A stretch of DNA of 64,000 nt from Anaerolineae bacterium (GTDB taxonomy: Bacteria > Chloroflexota > Anaerolineae > Aggregatilineales > Phototrophicaceae): the NCBI GenBank assembly GCA_022826865.1, contig JAJDUC010000028.1, forward strand, positions 124,001 through 188,000. Direction: 5' to 3'. The position numbers and the translations under genes are program-made. The notes below the pieces were generated by a model. The model was not told the DNA's origin and did not search any database. It was given only the letters and a program-made list of their open reading frames with translations. This document shows, one piece after another, positions 45,307 through 54,454 of this stretch; position 1 is the stretch's first letter; every line of letters begins with the position of its first letter.

Positions 45307-46965
45307 ATGGCAGTGAAACCCAAATACATCTTTTGCACCGGCGGTGTCGTCAGTTCGGTTGGCAAAGGGCTGACTGTCGCGGCTATCGGCCGCATTCTGA
45401 AGGCGCGCGGACTGAAGGTCGCCATACAGAAGTTGGACCCTTATCTGAATGTCGATCCCGGCACGATGAGCCCTTACCAGCATGGCGAGGTCTTCGTCAC
45501 CGCGGATGGCGCCGAAACTGACCTTGATCTGGGACATTATGAGCGCTTCACCGACGAAAATGTCAGCCGCCTCTCCAATGTGACCGCGGGCCAGGTCTAC
45601 CTCACAGTGATTGAGAAGGAACGCAAGGGCGATTATCTTGGCGGCACGATCCAGGTCGTCCCGCATATTACAAACGAAATCAAACGCTGCATCAAGCTGC
45701 TCGGTCAACAGACCTCCGCCGATGTGGTCCTCGTAGAAGTTGGCGGCACCGCGGGCGACATCGAAAGTTTGCCTTTCCTGGAGGCGCTGCGCCAATTGCG
45801 CACGGAACTCAAGCGGCGCGACACGCTGTCCGTCCATGTCACCTTTTTGCCGCATATTGGCGCGACAGACGAACTGAAGACCAAACCGACCCAGCACAGC
45901 GTTCGGGAGTTGCGTGGCATCGGCATTCAGCCGAATGTCATCATTGCCCGCAGCGATCACCCCGTCACTGAAGACATCATGAGCAAGATCGCGCTCTTCT
46001 GCGATGTCGATGAAGACGCCGTTATCCCCCTTGAGACGGTGAAAAATATCTACGCCGTGCCGCTTTCGATCGAAGAAACGGGCTTGGGAGATTTCATCCT
46101 CAATCATTTCCGGCTGGATGCCGATCCGCCCGATTTATCGGAATGGCAGGAGATTATCAGCAAGCGCCGCGAGGTCAGAGACCGGCTGCGCATCGGAATC
46201 GTCGGCAAATATGTTGAGTTGCGCGACGCTTATATGTCAGTGAAAGAATCCATTGCGCATGCCGCCATCCGGCAAAATCAGGATGTGGAGATACGTTGGA
46301 TCCATTCCGGCGAGTTGGAGAAAGGCAAACGCCTCGACGAGCTGCACGGTCTTGACGGCATCATTGTGCCCAGCGGATTTGGCTACCGCGGGATCGAAGG
46401 CAAGATCAAAGCGGCGCGCTACGCGCGTGAGAACAAGGTGCCTTATCTCGGCTTGTGCCTCGGCATGCAAGTCATGTGTATCGAATTTGCGCGCAACGTC
46501 TTGCAATTGGAGGACGCGAACAGCAGCGAATTTGACATGAGCACGCCGCATCCAGTGATTGATCTGATGGCGGAGCAACGGGCGATCACAGATATGGGCG
46601 GGACGATGCGTCTGGGCGAATATCCCTGCATTCTGCAGCCCAGGTCGCTGGCGGCGCAAGCCTACCAGGCCGATCGGATTATGGAACGACACCGGCATCG
46701 CTTCGAGTTCAATAATCACTATCGGGAGACTTTCAGCGCCAGCGGTCTCAGTTTCTCCGGATTGAGCCCGGATCGTGTGCTCGTGGAAATCGCGGAGTTG
46801 CAGGATCATCCCTTCATGCTGGGCTGCCAGTTCCATCCGGAGTTCTTGAGCCGGCCAAACCGGCCGCATCCGCTGTTTTCCGCTTTCATCGAAGCATCGA
46901 CGGAATACCGGGATGAAATCGGCAGAATCTCGGTGGAGTCGGCCTGGGGCAAAGACCAGGCTTAA
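45307..46965 (+). CDS. pyrG: CTP synthase
   Basis: Aminates UTP to CTP with ATP and glutamine. Synthase domain: KYIFCTGGVVSSVGKGLTVA (P-loop), QKLDPYLNVDPGTMSP and VEVGGTAGDIES. The glutaminase domain starts near residue 300 with RIGIVGKYVELRDAY and has the catalytic cysteine in LGLCLGMQVMC and the His/Glu pair in FHPEFLSRP. The 552 residues are full length. It is preceded by a roadblock gene and followed by an adenosine-deaminase-like gene. Confidence 0.98.
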   Translation: MAVKPKYIFCTGGVVSSVGKGLTVAAIGRILKARGLKVAIQKLDPYLNVDPGTMSPYQHGEVFVTADGAETDLDLGHYERFTDENVSRLSNVTAGQVYLTVIEKERKGDYLGGTIQVVPHITNEIKRCIKLLGQQTSADVVLVEVGGTAGDIESLPFLEALRQLRTELKRRDTLSVHVTFLPHIGATDELKTKPTQHSVRELRGIGIQPNVIIARSDHPVTEDIMSKIALFCDVDEDAVIPLETVKNIYAVPLSIEETGLGDFILNHFRLDADPPDLSEWQEIISKRREVRDRLRIGIVGKYVELRDAYMSVKESIAHAAIRQNQDVEIRWIHSGELEKGKRLDELHGLDGIIVPSGFGYRGIEGKIKAARYARENKVPYLGLCLGMQVMCIEFARNVLQLEDANSSEFDMSTPHPVIDLMAEQRAITDMGGTMRLGEYPCILQPRSLAAQAYQADRIMERHRHRFEFNNHYRETFSASGLSFSGLSPDRVLVEIAELQDHPFMLGCQFHPEFLSRPNRPHPLFSAFIEASTEYRDEIGRISVESAWGKDQA

Positions 46966-47040
46966 GCCCTCGCAGCGCCGCGGCCGGGTTAGCCGTTAGG
47001 CCTCCGAGGCCTCTAGGCGCCAAGTTAGAAGGAATCAGTT

Positions 47041-48084
47041 ATGTCCCTGAGCGAATTTGTCGCATCCCTGCCCAAAGTTGAACTCAACCTGCATCTAACC
47101 GGCGCCTTTCGCAAAGATAGCCTGCTGCTCCTGGCCGATCAAAATGCCGTGCCGTCAACTCAAGAAGACTTTCCGCACTGGCTGGGTTTGCTCGACGCGC
47201 CTGATTATGAGCAATTGGAAGAGATTGCGCGTATGGCGGGCAGTTGGGTGATGTATCCGGAAGATATCGCGCTCGTCGTTTACGATATCGGGGTCGCGCT
47301 TGCCAAGCAAAACGTGCGCTATGCGGAAATCGCGGTAGCGCCGTCGGACTTCATCGGCGCCGCTCAAATGAACTTCGATACCTTTATTGACGCGCTCAAC
47401 GATGGTCGCGACCGCGCCCTGCGCGGCTGGGGCGTAGACATGGCCTGGATTCTCTGCATCCCGCGCGACAACCCGCGCGCCGGCGACGATGTCGCGCGCT
47501 GGGCGACCGGGAGCGCCGCCGCCGCGCGCAACGTGGTCGCGATGGGTCTCACCGGGCGGGAAGACGCGCAGCCCATCGGGCAGTTCCGCCGCGCCTTCGC
47601 CACCGCGCAAAAGAAGCAAGTCCCCACTGTTGCCAATGCCGCCAGCGCCCTGGGCGCCGGCGGCATGGAGGAGGCCCTAAGCGAGCTGCAGCCGCAGCGC
47701 TTGGTCGATTCCTGGGGAATTGTGGAAGACAAGGGGCTTCTCAATCACATTGTCGAATCTGGCTTGCCGCTTGTCGTTTCGATGTCGCGGGCGCAGAGAT
47801 TGGGCATGATCAAGACGATGGGCGATTATCCGCTGAAGGCCCTGTACGAGGCGAATGTCCAGATCATGCTTTCCTCCGGCATGCCGTCGCTTTACGGGAC
47901 GACCCTGAACGATGAATATGTGGCGGCCGCGGAGGAATGCGGATTGCAAATCGATGATCTGATTTTGATCATGCGGCGCTCCATCGAAAACTCATTCCTG
48001 GATGCCGAGCGCAAAGCCGAGCTTCTGCAGCGCTTCGAATTCGATGCGAAGACCGCGCTCGCCACCTATATCGGCCGCAACTGA
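47041..48084 (+). CDS. Adenosine-deaminase-like protein lacking active-site residues
   Basis: 347 residues with clear adenosine-deaminase spacing but lost chemistry. At the start, the metal-binding HxH reads ELNLHLTG (Asn16, only His18 kept). The HAGE motif reads TVANAAS (Ala198 and Ala201 in place of metal His and catalytic Glu). The RLGHG motif reads RLVDSW (Asp223 for His). The TDDP motif reads SSGMP (Gly280 and Met281 for the two Asp). Non-catalytic landmarks such as YGTTLNDEY and SFL remain, and the frame is undamaged, so it looks like a selected pseudoenzyme. It follows pyrG by 75 bases with AAGGA before the ATG. A binding or regulatory role in nucleoside metabolism is inferred from context only. 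Confidence 0.85.
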   Translation: MSLSEFVASLPKVELNLHLTGAFRKDSLLLLADQNAVPSTQEDFPHWLGLLDAPDYEQLEEIARMAGSWVMYPEDIALVVYDIGVALAKQNVRYAEIAVAPSDFIGAAQMNFDTFIDALNDGRDRALRGWGVDMAWILCIPRDNPRAGDDVARWATGSAAAARNVVAMGLTGREDAQPIGQFRRAFATAQKKQVPTVANAASALGAGGMEEALSELQPQRLVDSWGIVEDKGLLNHIVESGLPLVVSMSRAQRLGMIKTMGDYPLKALYEANVQIMLSSGMPSLYGTTLNDEYVAAAEECGLQIDDLILIMRRSIENSFLDAERKAELLQRFEFDAKTALATYIGRN

Positions 48085-48122
48085 ATTCTATTGGGCCGTT
48101 CCCGCGCCCCGGCTGGAGAGGG

Positions 48123-48560
48123 CTATTCCACCGGCGTCACCTCAATATTGCCATAGATGCTGTCGTCGATTGGCAGAGTAATTATAAGGCGTCCGCCGCT
48201 ATCCACTTTGGCGCGCGCATCCTGACCTTTCACCGGGATCGTCAACTCGACCGCGCGCGTCACCGGGCCAAAACGCCGCTCCTGCAACAGATATCGGGCG
48301 GTGGTGGGCGTGGCCTCCGGCTCGGTGCGCGCGGCGATGGTCAAGACATTGGTCTCCAAACTGATTTCGATGCTGTCCTTTATCAAGCCGTCGATGGCCT
48401 CCGTACAAATGTAGAGGTTGCCATCGGCCTCGTACATATCCAGAAGCAGTTGCTCTGCGCTGCTGGTCACGGCGCGAATGCCCTTTTCAAACTGCTTGGT
48501 AATCTGCTCGCCAAGGTTTTGGACTTCTTTCAGCGGGTCAAAGCGCGGTTCGTTCGTCAT
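48123..48560 (-). CDS. Hsp20/alpha-crystallin-family small heat-shock protein
   Basis: 145 residues. A polar N-terminal arm of about 40 residues is followed by the alpha-crystallin domain: LDMYEADGNLYICTEA, SIEISLETNVLTIAART, YLLQERRFGPVTRAVELTIPV and the family end motif AKVDSGGRLIITLPI. The C-terminal extension is short and has no clear IxI motif. Acts as an ATP-independent holdase for unfolding proteins. Divergent from pheA. Confidence 0.88.
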   Translation of the reverse strand: MTNEPRFDPLKEVQNLGEQITKQFEKGIRAVTSSAEQLLLDMYEADGNLYICTEAIDGLIKDSIEISLETNVLTIAARTEPEATPTTARYLLQERRFGPVTRAVELTIPVKGQDARAKVDSGGRLIITLPIDDSIYGNIEVTPVE

Positions 48561-48742
48561 TTGAATTCCTCATGGTAGGGCTTGTTCACCATATTATACG
48601 AAGTTCAGCCGGTTTTGTCGCAAGCGCGGGCGCGCGTCGCCGGCATGCGACAGCCATGCTTTTCAAGCGGAACTAAAGTCTTTAATATTCCTCTCTTGTT
48701 GATTATCATGCGCCGAGCGCGAAACAAGAGAGCGAAAGCCAA

Positions 48743-49576
48743 ATGCCTAAAGTTGCCTACCAAGGAATACGGGGCGCCAATTCAGAAATCGCCCTGCGAC
48801 AACATTTTGGCGATGATTTCGAGGCGCATCCCTGCCCGGACTTCAATCATCTGTTTGACAGGCTGCATTCGCGGGAAGTGGACTACAGCTTGCTTCCCGT
48901 GGAAAACGCGGTGGCGGGCTCGATCAGCGGCGCTTATGAATTGCTGCTGGATCACGATGTGCGGATACAAGCCGAGCTGATTCTACATGTGCATCATGCG
49001 CTGCTGGCGAACCGCGGTACGACGCTGGACGAAATCAAAGAAGTGCGTTCTCATCCGCAGGCATTGCTCCAGTGCGAACGATACTTGAAACGGCACGGCA
49101 TCGAATCAATCGGCTGGTACGACACGGCCGGCGCCGCCCAAGATCTGGCGGAATCGCCGGCGCCTGGCGTCGGCGCGATCGCGTCTGCATTGGCTGGCGA
49201 GCTCTATGGCCTGGATTTGCTCGCGGCCGAAATCGAAGATGAGCCTTTCAATTTCACGCGCTTCCTCTTGATGGGCCATGGCGATCCCGCGCCATCCGAT
49301 TACAACAAGACCTCAATTGTCTTCGCGACGCGCAATCGACCGGCGGCGCTCTATGAATGCCTCGGGGAGTTTGCCAAGCGCGATCTAAACCTCACCAAGC
49401 TGGAATCTCGCCCGCGGCGGAACCGGCCTTGGGAGTCGCTCTTCTACCTCGATTTCGAAGGACATTGGCAGGAACCGCGCTGCCAGGAATTGCTGATGCA
49501 ACTGCTTCAGTTGACGTCCTTTGTCAAAATGCTGGGTTCTTATCCGGCCGTGCGTTCCGGCACAGTCGGCATGTAG
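48743..49576 (+). CDS. pheA: Prephenate dehydratase
   Basis: Converts prephenate to phenylpyruvate in phenylalanine synthesis. It has VAYQGIRGANSEIAL, VDYSLLPVENAVAGSI, the catalytic threonine motif FNFTRFLLMG and a C-terminal ACT domain with LTKLESRP, the phenylalanine-binding ESRP motif. It is a stand-alone enzyme with no chorismate mutase domain. It is immediately followed by asd, probably in one operon of amino-acid synthesis. Confidence 0.96.
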   Translation: MPKVAYQGIRGANSEIALRQHFGDDFEAHPCPDFNHLFDRLHSREVDYSLLPVENAVAGSISGAYELLLDHDVRIQAELILHVHHALLANRGTTLDEIKEVRSHPQALLQCERYLKRHGIESIGWYDTAGAAQDLAESPAPGVGAIASALAGELYGLDLLAAEIEDEPFNFTRFLLMGHGDPAPSDYNKTSIVFATRNRPAALYECLGEFAKRDLNLTKLESRPRRNRPWESLFYLDFEGHWQEPRCQELLMQLLQLTSFVKMLGSYPAVRSGTVGM

Positions 49577-49590
49577 GATAGGTGAACAAA

Positions 49591-50673
49591 ATGCAGAAAC
49601 TCGATGTGGCGATCCTGGGCGCCACCGGCGCAGTCGGGCAACGCTTCATTCAATTGCTGAACGACCATCCCTGGTTTCGCGTTGCGGAAGTTGTCGCTTC
49701 CAGCCGAAGCGCCAGCCGGCCTTACGGCGAGGCGGCGCGCTGGGTGCTGGATGGCAACCCGCCGGCCAACGTAGCCGACTTGACGGTGAAATCTCTCGAT
49801 GACAATTTCGATTCGCCTCTGGTGTTTTCGGCCCTGCCCAAGGAAGCGGCTCTCAGGCGTGAGCTTGAATTGGCGGCGGCCGGCCATGTCGTTTGCAGCA
49901 ACGCTTCGGCCAATCGCATGCTGCCCGATGTCCCGCTGCTGCTGCCGGAAGTCAATGGTGACCATATAGATCTCATCGAAACTCAGCGGCGGAAGCGCGG
50001 CTGGCGCAGCGGCGCCCTCGTCGCCAATTCCAATTGCACCGTGATGCCGGTGGTAATGGCGCTGAAGCCGCTGCTCAAATACGGCGTCAGACGGTTGCAT
50101 CTTGTGAGTGAACAAGCCGTCAGCGGCGCCGGTTACCCCGGCGTCCCGTCCCTGGATATCATTGACAATATCGTACCCTTTGTGCCGGGCGACGAAGGCA
50201 AAATGGAAACCGAATCGCGCAAGATATTGGGGAATTACGCTGGCGGCGTGATTGAAGAACTGGATATGGTCGTCAGCGCCACATGTACGCGCGTGCCCGT
50301 TTTGGATGGGCATTTGATCAACATTTCGCTAGACCTGGCGGAGAAGCCGCGCATTGCCGATATCATTGCTGATTGGGAAGGTTTTGTTGCGGATGAACCT
50401 GTTCCGAATTTGCCCAGCGCGCCCTCCGCGCCACTGCAATATCTCAATCAGATCGATCGTCCGCAGCCCCGCCGCGATCGCGATGCCGGCGCCGGCATGA
50501 TGACAAGCATCGGTCGCTTGCGCGAATGCCCGGTCTTGGGCTATAAGTTCGCGGCGCTGTCACACAATACGATTCGCGGCGCCGCCGGCTGCAGCATCTT
50601 GAATGCCGAATTGCTGGGGGTGAAGGGATATATTGAAGGTTTCCCGGCGTCGGAAGCGGCTTTGGCCGGCTAG
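49591..50673 (+). CDS. asd: Aspartate-semialdehyde dehydrogenase
   Basis: Reduces aspartyl phosphate to aspartate semialdehyde for lysine, threonine and methionine. It shows VAILGATGAVGQRFIQLL, the active-site NSNCTVMPVVMAL, and CTRVPVLDGHLINISLDL. The last pattern belongs to the archaeal/fungal-like branch rather than the E. coli one. 360 residues. AGGTG six bases before makes the ATG at 49591 more likely than the GTG at 49582. It lies 14 bases downstream of pheA. Confidence 0.95.
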   Translation: MQKLDVAILGATGAVGQRFIQLLNDHPWFRVAEVVASSRSASRPYGEAARWVLDGNPPANVADLTVKSLDDNFDSPLVFSALPKEAALRRELELAAAGHVVCSNASANRMLPDVPLLLPEVNGDHIDLIETQRRKRGWRSGALVANSNCTVMPVVMALKPLLKYGVRRLHLVSEQAVSGAGYPGVPSLDIIDNIVPFVPGDEGKMETESRKILGNYAGGVIEELDMVVSATCTRVPVLDGHLINISLDLAEKPRIADIIADWEGFVADEPVPNLPSAPSAPLQYLNQIDRPQPRRDRDAGAGMMTSIGRLRECPVLGYKFAALSHNTIRGAAGCSILNAELLGVKGYIEGFPASEAALAG

Positions 50674-50688
50674 GCGCGCCGAAGGGTC

Positions 50689-51720
50689 TCAGTCGTATTG
50701 GCCGCTGGAGTAGACGTAGACCGCCGGCCCGACATAGTCCTTGTTCTTATAGTCGTATTCGCTCTCTGACCATTGAAATAACCAGTGCGCATCCGTCACC
50801 GCCAGGTTTACGCAGCCATGGCTGCGACGGTAGCCGAATCCATCGTGCCAGTAGGCGCCATGCAAACCAATCTGATCATCGAAGTACATCGTCCAGGGCA
50901 CTTCCTGGAGGTAATAGAAGTCCTCTTGAAAATAACTGCCGCTCATCAGCGTACGCGTGAAGCGCACATAGACATGGAATATGCCTTCATTCGTCGGCCA
51001 ATCCTCTAGACCGGACGAGACCAGCGTCGCAAAGACGGGTGTATCGCCCTCATAGGCAATAGCCACTTGCTCATAGAGATCCACGCTGATCCACTTATAG
51101 GTGTCGATTTCAGGCGGCTTTTCAACCGGCAGGAGCTTGGCGACTTTGAATTGGTGCACCCACTGATTCGGGCCGATCTGGTACCAGCTATAACCATTGA
51201 CATCGGCTGTCGAATAAATATAGACCCGGGTGTAACGGTACAGGAATGGATTATCGCCCGCCTCGGGACCTCCCGGCGTCTTTGAGCCGCGCAAATGCGT
51301 CAAAGTCCAGGCGACGGTGAAAGGCAGACCCTCAGGCGTCGGCAGCAGGGCGCCGGTGAAGCGCGACGGCGTCATCGGCTCGCTCAGAATCTCGGAACGC
51401 ACCCATTCGTCATCGCCGATTCGCGCCCACATGCCATTAAACTCATGCACGGTCACAAAGGTGTATCCGTCGCCATAGACCTCTGTATCCGCGCTTTCCG
51501 GGGCCGAATAGATGGTGAATGGGCCGGCAATCTGGCGATAATCGCGATCATACAGGACGGCGTCGTCGATCGTTAAGGAACGCACATTCGGCCAACGATT
51601 CGCCTCTATGGCGCTGGCTGACAAACCGCAGTCGCCGGGCAAGCAGGTCGTTTGGGCAAATGTCGGCAAGCCCCCGGCCAGCAGCAGCAAAAGAAAAGTC
51701 CAAAACAGCGATGCGCGCAT
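50689..51720 (-). CDS. L,D-transpeptidase (YkuD domain) with N-terminal secretion signal
   Basis: Exported wall enzyme of 343 residues. The signal peptide MRASLFWTFLLLLLAGG... ends near TFAQ. A middle of two SH3-like or repeated beta segments (with WARIGDDEWV and YQIGPNQWVHQF) precedes the YkuD domain with LHGAYWHDGFGYRRSHGCVNL, containing the conserved His and catalytic Cys. It can form 3-3 cross-links or attach proteins to peptidoglycan. It converges with asd, sharing a 15-base gap. Confidence 0.93.
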   Translation of the reverse strand: MRASLFWTFLLLLLAGGLPTFAQTTCLPGDCGLSASAIEANRWPNVRSLTIDDAVLYDRDYRQIAGPFTIYSAPESADTEVYGDGYTFVTVHEFNGMWARIGDDEWVRSEILSEPMTPSRFTGALLPTPEGLPFTVAWTLTHLRGSKTPGGPEAGDNPFLYRYTRVYIYSTADVNGYSWYQIGPNQWVHQFKVAKLLPVEKPPEIDTYKWISVDLYEQVAIAYEGDTPVFATLVSSGLEDWPTNEGIFHVYVRFTRTLMSGSYFQEDFYYLQEVPWTMYFDDQIGLHGAYWHDGFGYRRSHGCVNLAVTDAHWLFQWSESEYDYKNKDYVGPAVYVYSSGQYD

Positions 51721-51907
51721 AACGCTCTTCTATCCTTCCTAATACAGTTCCAATTAAAGCCCAGAAGGGCGCGATGTTCAAGCCGTATGCTGGCGGCGTC
51801 GGCTGAGCGTCCGGATACCGACGGCTTCCATCAGCTTTGCCTGTGCAACGCCGCGGCGCCTGGCGCTATGGTAAAATGCAGCCAACAGAGACTAGGGGGC
51901 TGGGCGC

Positions 51908-52645
51908 ATGCAAATCCTGGGCATCGATATCGGCGGATCCGGTATCAAAGGCGCAATCGTCGATACCGAATCTGGCGCATTTGTGACGGAACGCCTGCGG
52001 ATCGCGACGCCGCGGCCGGCCAAACCGGCCGCGGTCGCCGAAGTCGTGGCCGATATCTCCGACCATTTCAAGTGGAGCGCGCCAATCGGTTGCACTGTGC
52101 CGGCGGTTGTCCAGCGCGGCGTGACCAAAACCGCCGCCAATGTGCACAAGAGCTGGATCGGCGCGGACGCGGCGAGCTTGCTGCAAGAGACGACCAGCAA
52201 TCCGGTGCTCCTTCTCAACGATGCTGACGCCGCCGGTATCGCCGAGATGAAGTACGGCGCGGGCCGCGGCCGCGACGGCCTGGTCGCGATTTTGACGCTC
52301 GGCACGGGGATCGGCAGTTCGCTGTTCATCGACGGTCGCCTGGCGCCGAATACGGAATTAGGTCATCTGATCATTCGAGGGAAAGACGCCGAATGCCGGG
52401 CGACTGACCGCGCCCGACAAAAAAAAGGTTACAGCTGGAAACAGTGGGGCAAGCGCGTGTCGGAATACCTGGAATACCTGGAATCGCTGATCTGGCCCGA
52501 TTTATTCATCATCGGCGGCGGCGTCAGCAAAAGATACGACCGGTTTTTCCCCTACATCCGCTGCCGAACCGAATTTGTCCCGGCGCAATTGCGCAATCGA
52601 GCCGGTATCGTCGGCGCCGCCGTCGCCGCGGAAAAGCTCGCCTAG
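51908..52645 (+). CDS. ppgK: Polyphosphate glucokinase (ROK family)
   Basis: Phosphorylates glucose using polyphosphate or [19 protein letters not shown] (phosphate loop), the catalytic Asp in [26 protein letters not shown] and the PPGK-type [12 protein letters not shown] mark it as the polyphosphate glucokinase branch rather than a general ROK repressor. There is no DNA-binding domain. 245 residues is the standard length. AGGGGG lies before the ATG. Confidence 0.92.
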   Translation: MQILGIDIGGSGIKGAIVDTESGAFVTERLRIATPRPAKPAAVAEVVADISDHFKWSAPIGCTVPAVVQRGVTKTAANVHKSWIGADAASLLQETTSNPVLLLNDADAAGIAEMKYGAGRGRDGLVAILTLGTGIGSSLFIDGRLAPNTELGHLIIRGKDAECRATDRARQKKGYSWKQWGKRVSEYLEYLESLIWPDLFIIGGGVSKRYDRFFPYIRCRTEFVPAQLRNRAGIVGAAVAAEKLA

Positions 52646-52661
52646 GCGCGCGGACGCGCGT

Positions 52662-53165
52662 TTACTTCTCTTCAGTCGGCTGGAAGACGCCCCATTGACG
52701 GTTGTGATAAAGCAAAGGCAGTTTGTCGTCGGTCCAGCTCCCCTCGACGACTTCGCCGAGAAACATGGAATTCTCGCCCATATCTAGCGTCTTCCGGACC
52801 GTGCATGAGAGCCAGGCCATCGCATTGGGAATAATGGGATCGCCAAGCGCGGTTGTTTCGCAAGCCAGACCGTCGAAGCGATCTTCATAATTTTGATCAA
52901 AATAGCCAGCAAAGCGCTTGCCCAATTCCAACTGTTGATCGGAAAGGATGCTGACGGCAAAGTGTCCTTCCCGCGCCATATAGCTGCGCGTATCCAGTCG
53001 ATTGGCGATATTCAGGCAGATCAAAGGCGGCGCCATACTGACGCTGGCAAATGAATTGACGGTGATCGCCTGCCAATCATCGGCTGAGGATACGCTGACG
53101 ACGGTGATGCCCGCCGTCCAGCATGCGAGAATGTTCTTGAAGCTTTGACCGTCAATTTTGCTCAT
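52662..53165 (-). CDS. Flavin reductase-like FMN-binding protein
   Basis: 167 residues of the flavin-reductase split-barrel family: TAGITVVSVSSADDWQAITVNSFASVSMAPPLICLNI is the FMN-binding start, followed by HFAVSILSDQQ and a late WLSCTVRKTLDMGENSMFLGEVV. Such enzymes supply reduced flavin to a monooxygenase partner; none is adjacent. It faces ppgK, 16 bases from its stop. Confidence 0.9.
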   Translation of the reverse strand: MSKIDGQSFKNILACWTAGITVVSVSSADDWQAITVNSFASVSMAPPLICLNIANRLDTRSYMAREGHFAVSILSDQQLELGKRFAGYFDQNYEDRFDGLACETTALGDPIIPNAMAWLSCTVRKTLDMGENSMFLGEVVEGSWTDDKLPLLYHNRQWGVFQPTEEK

Positions 53166-53305
53166 GGCAGATTCCTTTCCGTCCGCGCTATTCTAGTGCC
53201 TTATGGGGTCAATTTCACCCGTGAAACGAAGGGGCGCGGCAAGGATTTTGCGCCGATGCGCTATAATGAGCCACAGCTTTTGGAGAGGTCCTCAGGTCAG
53301 TGCCG

Positions 53306-53638
53306 ATGCGTGACGAATTGCCCCAATTCCGGAAAGTCAAGCGCAGCCATGCCGCGTCATTCATTCACGCTGTGCTATCCAGCCCACGCGGTTCGGCGCT
53401 GCGCCAGCTAATTGAATACGATGACCATCATTACCGCGCCATCTTTTCCGCGGATTATTTCCAATTGACTGACGGGCGGCGCGAACCCAGCAAATCTCAA
53501 TGGAACACTCTGAAAAAAAAGATCAAGCGGCGCAATCGCTCGGCATTTATCTTTCGCCGGCATGGAGACGCCGATTGCCAGACCGCCCGCCCGGCGGAGA
53601 ACTGTCTCTATCTGGATTTCGGCTTCTTGCTGGATTGA
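53306..53638 (+). CDS. Small basic protein, unknown
   Basis: 110 residues, not recognised. There is no signal or membrane segment. It is rich in Arg and Lys, with a basic patch KSQWNTLKKKIKRRNRS in the middle, so nucleic-acid binding is possible but unproven. The ATG at 53306 has AGGTCA about seven bases before; a GTG at 53300 is also open. It converges with the response-regulator gene. Confidence 0.55.
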   Translation: MRDELPQFRKVKRSHAASFIHAVLSSPRGSALRQLIEYDDHHYRAIFSADYFQLTDGRREPSKSQWNTLKKKIKRRNRSAFIFRRHGDADCQTARPAENCLYLDFGFLLD

Positions 53639-53650
53639 GCTTTGGCCCGT

Positions 53651-54376
53651 TCAGCGGTCGAATTTGATGAAGCGATAGCCGACGCCGCGCTCGGTGATTA
53701 TGTATTGCGGATCTGAGGGGTCCTCTTCAATCTTTTCGCGCAGGTAGTTCACATAGAGTCGTACATAGTGCGCTTCGTCGCGGTATTCATAACCCCAGAC
53801 TTTCTGCAGCAATTGATCGTGCGGCACGGTCCAGCCGGCATTGCGGATCAAATGGTAAAGCAGGCGGTGTTCGGTCGGCCGCAGTTTGACCGCTTCGCCA
53901 TTGACGATAACTTCCCGCTGATTGAAATCGACGCTTAAGCGATCGTCTATGCGTAAGATCGCGTCCTCGGTCGTCGGCTTTTCCAGCCGGCGGAAAATCG
54001 CCTTGATGCGGCTCGATAGCTCGCGCGGGCCAAAAGGTTTGGTGATATAGTCGTCCGCCCCCAGTTCAAGCCCATGCACTTTGTCGTGCTCTTCGCCTTT
54101 TGCGGTCAACATGATAACCGGAATATCGCTGAATTCGCGCAGCATGCGCAAGGTTTCGAAGCCATCCAACTCCGGCATCATCACATCCAGCAGCACCAGA
54201 TCCGGCAATTGCTTGCGGATTTCGTCCAGGGCCTGCAAACCATTATGCGCTTCGACGACCAGATGGTCTTCCAGTTCCAGGTTCATCCGTATAAAGCCGA
54301 TCATGCGCGGCTCATCGTCAACGACGAGAATGGTCTTGCGCTTGCGCTTGGGATTGATCGCCTGGCTTGGCATCAT
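53651..54376 (-). CDS. OmpR/PhoB-family response regulator
   Basis: 241 residues. The receiver domain has ILVVDDEPR, the phospho-Asp in [13 protein letters not shown], the MLTAKG switch and the KPF lysine. A linker leads to a winged-helix output domain with [17 protein letters not shown] and [13 protein letters not shown] ending in GVGYRF. It should activate or repress genes after phosphorylation. No histidine kinase lies next to it, so it is an orphan. The PP2C gene is 78 bases upstream on the same strand. Confidence 0.95.
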   Translation of the reverse strand: MMPSQAINPKRKRKTILVVDDEPRMIGFIRMNLELEDHLVVEAHNGLQALDEIRKQLPDLVLLDVMMPELDGFETLRMLREFSDIPVIMLTAKGEEHDKVHGLELGADDYITKPFGPRELSSRIKAIFRRLEKPTTEDAILRIDDRLSVDFNQREVIVNGEAVKLRPTEHRLLYHLIRNAGWTVPHDQLLQKVWGYEYRDEAHYVRLYVNYLREKIEEDPSDPQYIITERGVGYRFIKFDR

Positions 54377-54454
54377 GGCCGCCTCCGCATTGGGCTAATA
54401 GTCATCTGAGATTTGGCTCGCTCTTCGAGCCCGGGCGTATATCCGGGTCAAACG

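Noticed and set aside
46998-47012. AGGCCT-CCG-AGGCCT hairpin after pyrG as terminator
   Set aside because: The stem is short (6 bp) and has no T-run; it sits directly before the next gene's ribosome site, so termination is not supported.
47041-48084. Working adenosine deaminase
   Set aside because: The overall match is good, but metal ligands and the catalytic Glu are replaced, so it is described as a homologue without the active site.
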